DNA of 27,538 bases from Oscillospiraceae bacterium (GTDB lineage Bacteria; Bacillota_A; Clostridia; Oscillospirales; CAG-272): positions 1 through 27,538 of the forward strand of contig SVUD01000025.1 of the NCBI GenBank assembly GCA_015063445.1, in the 5' to 3' direction. Under the pieces are notes generated by a model, which was not told where the DNA came from, did no database searches, and was given only the letters and a program-made list of their open reading frames with translations. Positions 23,269-27,538 of the stretch are shown piece after piece. The translations under genes and the position numbers were made by a program. Positions within the stretch are counted from its first letter, which is position 1; the number at the start of each line of letters is the position of its first letter.

Positions 23269-24660
23269 ATGAAAAACACTGAAAAGACAATGGACAAAGT
23301 TGTAGCTCTTTGCAAAACCAGAGGCTTTATTTTCCCCGGTTCAGAGATCTACGGCGGACTTGCTAACTCCTGGGACTACGGACCTCTCGGAGTTGAGTTC
23401 AAGAACAACGTTAAGCGCGCTTGGTGGAAGAAATTCGTTCAGGAATCACGCTATAACGTAGGTCTTGACAGCGCTATTATCATGAACCCTCAGGCTTGGG
23501 TTGCTTCCGGTCACGTTGGCGGTTTCTCAGATCCTCTTATGGACTGCAAGGGCTGCAAGGCGCGTCACAGAGCGGACAAGCTGATTGAGGACTACGCCTT
23601 CGAACACGGTACGGATGACAACCCTGCCGGCTGGACGTTTGAGCAAATGGCAGCTTATATCAAGGAAAAGGATATCGCTTGTCCCATTTGCGGCGGCAAG
23701 GATTTTGCTGACATAAAGAAGTTCAATCTTATGTTCAAGACGTTCATCGGCGTTACTGAGGATTCTACAAATACCGTTTATCTTCGTCCCGAGACCGCTC
23801 AGGGTATTTTCGTAAACTTCCCCGCAACCCAGAGATCTACGAGAAAGAAGCTTCCCTTCGGTGTAGCTCAGATCGGTAAATCCTTCCGTAACGAGATTAC
23901 TCCCGGTAACTTCACCTTCAGAACACGCGAGTTCGAGCAGATGGAGCTTGAGTTCTTCTGCAAGCCCGGTACCGACCTCGAGTGGTTCGCATACTGGAAG
24001 GACTACTGCCATAAATTCCTTCTCAATCTTGGTATGAGAGAAGAAAACCTCAGACTCCGCGATCACGATCCCGACGAGCTTTGCTTCTATTCTAAGGCTA
24101 CTACCGACTTCGAATTCCTCTTCCCGTTCGGTTGGGGCGAGCTTTGGGGCGTTGCCGACAGAACAGATTACGACCTCGGTCAGCACGAGAAGTTCTCGGG
24201 CAAGGATATGACGTACTTTGATCCCGAAACAAACGAAAGATACATTCCCTACGTTATCGAACCCTCTCTTGGCGCAGACAGAGTTGCTCTTGCATTCCTC
24301 GTTGACGCTTACGACGAAGAGACTATTGGTGAGAATGATATGAGAGTTGTTCTTCATCTTCATCCCGCTCTTGCTCCTTACAAGGCGGCAATTCTTCCTC
24401 TCTCGAAAAAGCTCTCCGACAAGGCGCTTGAGCTTTATGACTCTCTCGCTAAGTACTTTGCGGTTGATTTCGATGAGACGGGCTCTATCGGTAAGAGATA
24501 TCGCCGAGAGGACGAGATCGGTACTCCCTTCTGTATCACTTACGACTTCGAATCCGAAAATGACGGCTGCGTGACTGTTCGTGACAGAGATACTATGGAG
24601 CAGGTAAGAATTCCTATCTCCGAGGTTAAGGCTTATATCGAAGAAAGACTCGAATTCTGA
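23269..24660 (+). CDS. glyS: Glycyl-tRNA synthetase, single-chain dimeric type
   Basis: Class II synthetase charging tRNA-Gly; the alpha-2 type, not the alpha2-beta2 glyQ/glyS type. 463 residues. The opening [19 protein letters not shown] and NSWDYGPLG are family hallmarks. C93/C96 (CKGC) and C138/C141 (CPIC) form a probable zinc site in the insertion. Motif 2 starts at [19 protein letters not shown] (206 on) and motif 3 is GADRVALAF at 335-343. GGAG lies nine bases before the ATG. Codon use is more biased than in neighbouring genes, as in highly expressed genes. Only 35 bases separate it from mtaB, leaving no room for a T-box leader, so it is probably co-transcribed with hpt and mtaB. A terminator-like hairpin follows. 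Confidence 0.97.
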   Translation: MKNTEKTMDKVVALCKTRGFIFPGSEIYGGLANSWDYGPLGVEFKNNVKRAWWKKFVQESRYNVGLDSAIIMNPQAWVASGHVGGFSDPLMDCKGCKARHRADKLIEDYAFEHGTDDNPAGWTFEQMAAYIKEKDIACPICGGKDFADIKKFNLMFKTFIGVTEDSTNTVYLRPETAQGIFVNFPATQRSTRKKLPFGVAQIGKSFRNEITPGNFTFRTREFEQMELEFFCKPGTDLEWFAYWKDYCHKFLLNLGMREENLRLRDHDPDELCFYSKATTDFEFLFPFGWGELWGVADRTDYDLGQHEKFSGKDMTYFDPETNERYIPYVIEPSLGADRVALAFLVDAYDEETIGENDMRVVLHLHPALAPYKAAILPLSKKLSDKALELYDSLAKYFAVDFDETGSIGKRYRREDEIGTPFCITYDFESENDGCVTVRDRDTMEQVRIPISEVKAYIEERLEF

Positions 24661-24757
24661 TAAACGTTTACACGTTTTGCCGAAGTTCACTTTCATTCGC
24701 CGTGTTTTTTAGCAGCGTATTGAAGTGAAAACGAGCTTATAACTATCAAGCAAATAA

Positions 24758-24793
24758 AAGACCGGCGCATTTTATTTGAGCCGGTCTTATTTA
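24758..24793 (+). terminator. Terminator-like hairpin after glyS
   Basis: AAGACCGGC / GCCGGTCTT, nine pairs with a 13-base loop, followed by ATTTAAAATTTT. The T-run is broken, so some read-through into luxS is possible. The preceding stretch 24661-24757 shows nothing else. Confidence 0.7.
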
Positions 24794-24813
24794 AAATTTT
24801 CAACAGGTGTACT

Positions 24814-25281
24814 ATGGATAAAATAAACAAAATAGCCTCATTCTCGGTTGACCACGATTTTATTGTTCCGGGAATTTACGTGTCAAGAATCGACGGCGAC
24901 ATAACCACATACGACTTGCGTACGCGCAAGCCCAACAACGACTCATATATGAATAATCTCACTATGCACTCGGTGGAGCATATGTTCGCAACATACGTGA
25001 GAAACAGCAGCATCAAGGATAACGTCATTTATTTTGGACCTATGGGCTGCCAGACGGGCTTTTACCTGCTTGTAAGGAATTCGGATAACGATACGGTATT
25101 CAACGTGGTTTGTGAAACTCTTGAAAAGATAATAAACCACAGCGGCGAGATATTTGGCAAGGTGAGAAAGGAATGCGGAAACTACCAAAATCTCGACCTC
25201 GACGCCGCCAAAGAAGAATGCCGCATTTATCTTGACGCTCTTAAGACAAATACGGTGAAATTTAAATACCCAACCGAATAA
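24814..25281 (+). CDS. luxS: S-ribosylhomocysteine lyase LuxS
   Basis: Cleaves S-ribosylhomocysteine to homocysteine and DPD, the precursor of the AI-2 signal. 155 residues, normal length. Metal ligands are H52 and H56 in HSVEH and C121 in ECGNYQNLDL, matching H54, H58 and C126 of Bacillus LuxS. The catalytic cysteine is C79 in GPMGCQTGFYL. AGGTG precedes the ATG by six bases. mtnN, which makes its substrate, begins 11 bases after the stop, so the pair forms a complete route from S-adenosylhomocysteine. No separate promoter was recognised; transcription may start in the glyS-luxS gap or come from upstream. Confidence 0.97.
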   Translation: MDKINKIASFSVDHDFIVPGIYVSRIDGDITTYDLRTRKPNNDSYMNNLTMHSVEHMFATYVRNSSIKDNVIYFGPMGCQTGFYLLVRNSDNDTVFNVVCETLEKIINHSGEIFGKVRKECGNYQNLDLDAAKEECRIYLDALKTNTVKFKYPTE

Positions 25282-25292
25282 GGAGAGATTTA

Positions 25293-25991
25293 ATGGAAAA
25301 GTGCAAAATTGGAATAATCGGCGCGCTCGAGGAAGAGGTAAAGGAGCTTATTTCAAAGCTCGGCTCACACGAGACAGAGACGGTCGGAGGGATTGTTTTT
25401 CACACCGGTATACTCGAAGGCAAGGCTGTTGTTATAGCAAAATGCGGCGTTGGAAAGGTTTTTGCGGCTCTTACCGCAGAGGCTATGATAATACGCTATT
25501 CTCCTGAGCTTATCATTAACACGGGGGTTGGCGGAGCTCTTAGAAAAGGCATCTCTGTTACTGATATACTCGTAGCTGACAAGCTTGTACAGCACGATAT
25601 TGATACCTCGCCATTAGGCGATCCGAAGGGTCTTATTTCCGGCATAAACGTAGTTTATTTTGAGGCTGATAAAAGGGCCGTTGGTCTTGCTACCGACGCC
25701 GCTAAAAAGCTTGGTATCGTTAACCATATAGGAACGGTTGCTTCGGGCGACGTATTTGTTTCGACTAAGGAGCAAAAGGAACGCATAGTGAATGAATTTT
25801 CCGCCTCCGTTTGCGAAATGGAAGGCGCGGCTATAGCTCAGGTTGCTTACGTTAACAAGACGGCATTTGCCATTATCAGAGCCGTTTCGGATTCGGCTGA
25901 TGAGGGCAGTTCGATGGACTATATGGAATTTTTGCCTATCGCAGCAAAAAACGGAGCAGCTATAACTCTTGAGGTTTGTAAGGTTTGGTAA
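25293..25991 (+). CDS. mtnN: 5'-methylthioadenosine/S-adenosylhomocysteine nucleosidase
   Basis: Hydrolyses MTA and S-adenosylhomocysteine, releasing adenine; the S-ribosylhomocysteine goes to LuxS, encoded just upstream. 232 residues, normal length. Catalytic residues are visible: E15 in GIIGALEEEV, E175 and E177 in VCEMEGAAIAQVAY, and D200 in RAVSDSADEG. The nucleoside-binding segment NTGVGGAL is at 76-83. AAGGAGAG sits just before the ATG. A strong bidirectional terminator follows. Confidence 0.97.
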   Translation: MEKCKIGIIGALEEEVKELISKLGSHETETVGGIVFHTGILEGKAVVIAKCGVGKVFAALTAEAMIIRYSPELIINTGVGGALRKGISVTDILVADKLVQHDIDTSPLGDPKGLISGINVVYFEADKRAVGLATDAAKKLGIVNHIGTVASGDVFVSTKEQKERIVNEFSASVCEMEGAAIAQVAYVNKTAFAIIRAVSDSADEGSSMDYMEFLPIAAKNGAAITLEVCKVW

Positions 25992-26025
25992 TCAAAAAGC
26001 CTTCAAATAGAAATATTTATTTACA

Positions 26026-26067
26026 AAAAGAGGACCTAAACGTATCAACACGTTCAGGTCCTCTTTT
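26026..26067. terminator. Bidirectional terminator between mtnN and ribU
   Basis: AAAAGAGGACCT / AGGTCCTCTTTT, 12 pairs, with an inner ACGT / ACGT stem. Serves the converging mtnN (+) and ribU (-) transcripts. Confidence 0.9.
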
Positions 26068-26172
26068 ATACCTTTAAAGCAACCGATTTATTTTATTGAT
26101 TAGTATTCTTAATGAAAAGTGGAATATATTTTATAAAAACCGTTTGGTTTTATTAAATAAAATAATTATACC

Positions 26173-26829
26173 TTATTTGGTTAAGACAATGAACATAACA
26201 ACGGAAACGGCGAGAGTTACGGCTGCCGTTATATAAACAGTCGCGAAAGAGCGATTGATTTGCATTTTTCCCTGCCCTTTAAGTAGTCCCGCGCGACGCA
26301 TCGCAACTGTAACAGGCTTATAAAGCATCATTGCGAACGCGCTGTTGAGAAGAGCCTTGGCAAGATTAAAAGGAAGAAACAGGGTGGGTATCAAATCAAT
26401 TACCATACCGCGAGGCACACCCATATAATACGGCGTTACAAATATATTGAGACACATCATAACGCTTACCATGGTTATGCTGGCGGCATAGAACGAAATT
26501 ATAGCGCCTGCCGCGTTTCTTTTATATTTATATATTAAAGCCGCAGTTGCGCTGAATGCGGCAGATGATGCAAAATTCATTATAAAGCCGTACACACCCG
26601 TACCGCTGATAGTTATCAACTCGAGCAAAGCGGCAATAAGAGAGATGATCAAGCCCGATATAGGACCGTACATAAGCGCCGCAATGATTATCAAGGTGTC
26701 CTTTGCGTCGAATGTCAAAAACGCGACGGGGATTCTGAAAACAAAGGTCACTCCGTAAGCAAGCGCGGCAAACATAGCGATACCAACAAGCTTTCTGGTA
26801 TCAAACGATTTGGTATTATTTTTATTCAT
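26173..26829 (-). CDS. ribU: Riboflavin ECF transporter substrate-binding (S) component
   Basis: Membrane S component that binds riboflavin and docks on the shared ECF energizing module, which is not in this window. 218 residues from the ATG at 26827-26829, chosen because GGAG lies about seven bases upstream; the frame continues upward to a TTG, but that lies inside the terminator hairpin. Five or six membrane segments: about 13-32, 41-62, 63-85, 95-115, 120-142 and 190-215. FDAKDTLIIIAALMYGPISGL (about 38-58) is the S-component signature of the RibU group. The substrate call rests on this and on the FMN riboswitch directly upstream. Expression should fall when FMN is plentiful. Confidence 0.9.
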   Translation of the reverse strand: MNKNNTKSFDTRKLVGIAMFAALAYGVTFVFRIPVAFLTFDAKDTLIIIAALMYGPISGLIISLIAALLELITISGTGVYGFIMNFASSAAFSATAALIYKYKRNAAGAIISFYAASITMVSVMMCLNIFVTPYYMGVPRGMVIDLIPTLFLPFNLAKALLNSAFAMMLYKPVTVAMRRAGLLKGQGKMQINRSFATVYITAAVTLAVSVVMFIVLTK

Positions 26830-26853
26830 ACGTTTTCTCCGTCTTGGGAAAAG

Positions 26854-26883
26854 AAAAAAACTCAAAACACGACGTGTTTTGAG
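26854..26883 (-). terminator. Riboswitch-controlled intrinsic terminator ahead of ribU
   Basis: Minus strand CTCAAAACAC, loop GTC, GTGTTTTGAG (26861-26883) followed by TTTTTTT. It stands between the FMN aptamer and the ribU start codon, the usual place of the expression platform. Confidence 0.88.
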
Positions 26884-26894
26884 GAAAGAAAGTA

Positions 26895-26946
26895 TTTAAA
26901 CGGACTCGTTTTTATGCTACGCATAAACAAGGCAAAGTCCTTTAAA
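26895..26946 (-). other. Long hairpin between FMN aptamer and terminator
   Basis: TTTAAAGGACT pairs with AGTCCGTTTAAA (one bulge) and encloses TTTATGC / GCATAAA. Its 5' arm begins right after the aptamer. It may be part of the switching element, but I could not derive a clear antiterminator that overlaps the terminator stem. Confidence 0.5.
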
Positions 26947-26950
26947 CAAA

Positions 26951-27143
26951 TATTCTTTTATCATCCGGACTATACCGTCGGTAAAGGAATTTCACCTTTT
27001 CGGGAAGAAAAAACATTTTTTACAAACTTTTGTTTATATTTATCGCAAAAAACATCAATACATAGTAACAAAATAAAAGCGTTTTTCTTCTTCGCAGACT
27101 TTACTGCCGGTATGGAATTACACCATTCCCCAAAGAAAATTTA
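26951..27143 (-). ncRNA. FMN riboswitch (RFN element)
   Basis: Conserved RFN blocks are visible on the minus strand: TTTGGGGAATGG, GTGTAATTCCATACCGGC then AGTA, AGTCTGCGA, and on the 3' side AAAGGTGAAATTCC, TTTACCGACGGTATAG and TCCGGATGA. The closing helix pairs TTTTCTTT near 27140 with AAAAGAA near 26957. About 90 A/T-rich bases replace the usual short variable arm; GAAGAAAAAC and GTTTTTTCTTC can close it. It lies upstream of ribU and its terminator, so FMN binding should cause premature termination. Confidence 0.93.
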
Positions 27144-27160
27144 TTATTTATAATTATTAT

Positions 27161-27166
27161 ATTATA
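27161..27166 (-). promoter_or_regulatory. Possible -10 box for the ribU riboswitch transcript
   Basis: TATAAT on the minus strand about 18 bases before the aptamer. No good -35 lies 17 bases upstream, in a very A/T-rich stretch, so this is tentative. Confidence 0.35.
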
Positions 27167-27213
27167 TGATATGACTGTAAGATATATGAATTACATATGC
27201 AAAAAACAATATT

Positions 27214-27252
27214 AAAATTGGAGATGCTCAAGTCAAACAAGAGCATCTCCAA
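27214..27252 (-). terminator. Terminator of tuf
   Basis: Minus strand TTGGAGATGCTC / GAGCATCTCCAA, 12 pairs with an 11-base loop, then TTTTAAT. It follows the tuf stop by about 32 bases. Confidence 0.88.
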
Positions 27253-27284
27253 AATCTAAACTTTAGTTAAGCGTTAAACTTAAA

Positions 27285-27538
27285 TTAAGCAAGGATTTCG
27301 CCAACAACGCCCGAACCAACGGTTCTACCACCCTCACGGATAGCGAAACGAAGACCCTTCTCGCAAGCGATAGGAGTGATGAGCTCAACGTTCATATTAA
27401 CGTTATCGCCGGGACGGCACATCTCAACATCCTCGGGAAGGTTGATGATACCGGTAACGTCGGTAGTTCTGAAGTAGAACTGAGGTCTGTAACCGGAGAA
27501 GAAGGGCTTAGAACGGCCGCCTTCCTTTTCGGTAAGAA
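27285..27538 (-). CDS. tuf: Elongation factor Tu, C-terminal 84 residues (5' part outside window)
   Basis: Delivers aminoacyl-tRNA to the ribosome. Only the end of domain 3 is present: [20 protein letters not shown], then [28 protein letters not shown] and the closing [20 protein letters not shown], all highly conserved. The frame is open to the window edge. Stop TAA at 27285-27287. Codon choice is strongly biased, as for a very highly expressed gene. Confidence 0.97.
   Translation of the reverse strand, partial: LTEKEGGRSKPFFSGYRPQFYFRTTDVTGIINLPEDVEMCRPGDNVNMNVELITPIACEKGLRFAIREGGRTVGSGVVGEILA

Noticed and set aside
23527..24696. 389-codon frame antisense to glyS
   Set aside because: Arises from strong codon bias of glyS; no ribosome binding site and no recognisable motifs.
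26830..26865. Upstream TTG start giving a 12-residue longer RibU
   Set aside because: It lies inside the intrinsic terminator stem and has no ribosome binding site; the ATG at 26829 has GGAG.

Overview
The window reads as the chromosome of a low-to-mid GC Firmicute, most likely an uncultured Clostridia-class bacterium (gut-type Oscillospirales or Christensenellales relatives are plausible; this placement is inference). The evidence is a rpmH-rnpA-yidD-yidC-jag-mnmE operon, strong AGGAGG ribosome binding sites, TTGACA-N17-TATAAT promoters, a Firmicute-type dimeric glycyl-tRNA synthetase, luxS next to mtnN, and an FMN-riboswitch-controlled ribU. TGA is used as a stop (jag, glyS, yidD), so the code is the standard bacterial one. 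No tRNA, rRNA, CRISPR array, transposase or phage gene was seen.

Layout. 1-1214 (-): the first 404 residues of a copper-type P1B ATPase with its own near-perfect promoter. 1496-12275 (-): two tandem, full-length paralogous secreted proteins of 1752 and 1745 residues. Each has a signal peptide, an N-terminal beta-helix-like region, a LamG/concanavalin-like region, a second beta-helix-like region and a shared C-terminal region of about 300 residues. The 283-base gap between them is unusually rich in inverted repeats. 12527-14917 (+): a Rad3/XPD-type Fe-S DNA helicase divergent from the giant genes. 15069-15395 (-): an RNHCP zinc-ribbon-like protein. 15465-15572 (+): an unlisted 35-residue hydrophobic peptide with a good ribosome binding site. 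15679-20058 (-): the rpmH, rnpA, yidD, yidC, jag, mnmE operon, driven by a consensus promoter, with a terminator-like attenuator after rpmH. 20307-21140 (-): a SpoU/TrmH RNA methyltransferase. 21384-24660 (+): hpt, mtaB and glyS. 24814-25991 (+): luxS and mtnN. 26173-26829 (-): ribU behind an FMN riboswitch and intrinsic terminator. 27285-27538 (-): the 3' end of tuf.

How it works together. Most of the right half is housekeeping: ribosome and RNase P supply (rpmH, rnpA), membrane protein insertion (yidD, yidC, jag), tRNA modification (mnmE, mtaB), rRNA/tRNA methylation (SpoU family), purine salvage (hpt), tRNA charging (glyS), S-adenosylhomocysteine recycling with AI-2 formation (mtnN then luxS), riboflavin uptake (ribU) and elongation (tuf). 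The accessory and least explained part is the tandem pair of giant secreted proteins, about 10.5 kb, nearly 40% of the window. No enzyme active site, cell-wall anchor or known attachment module could be recognised in them. Their conserved C-terminal region and the hairpin-dense spacer are the best candidates for something undescribed.
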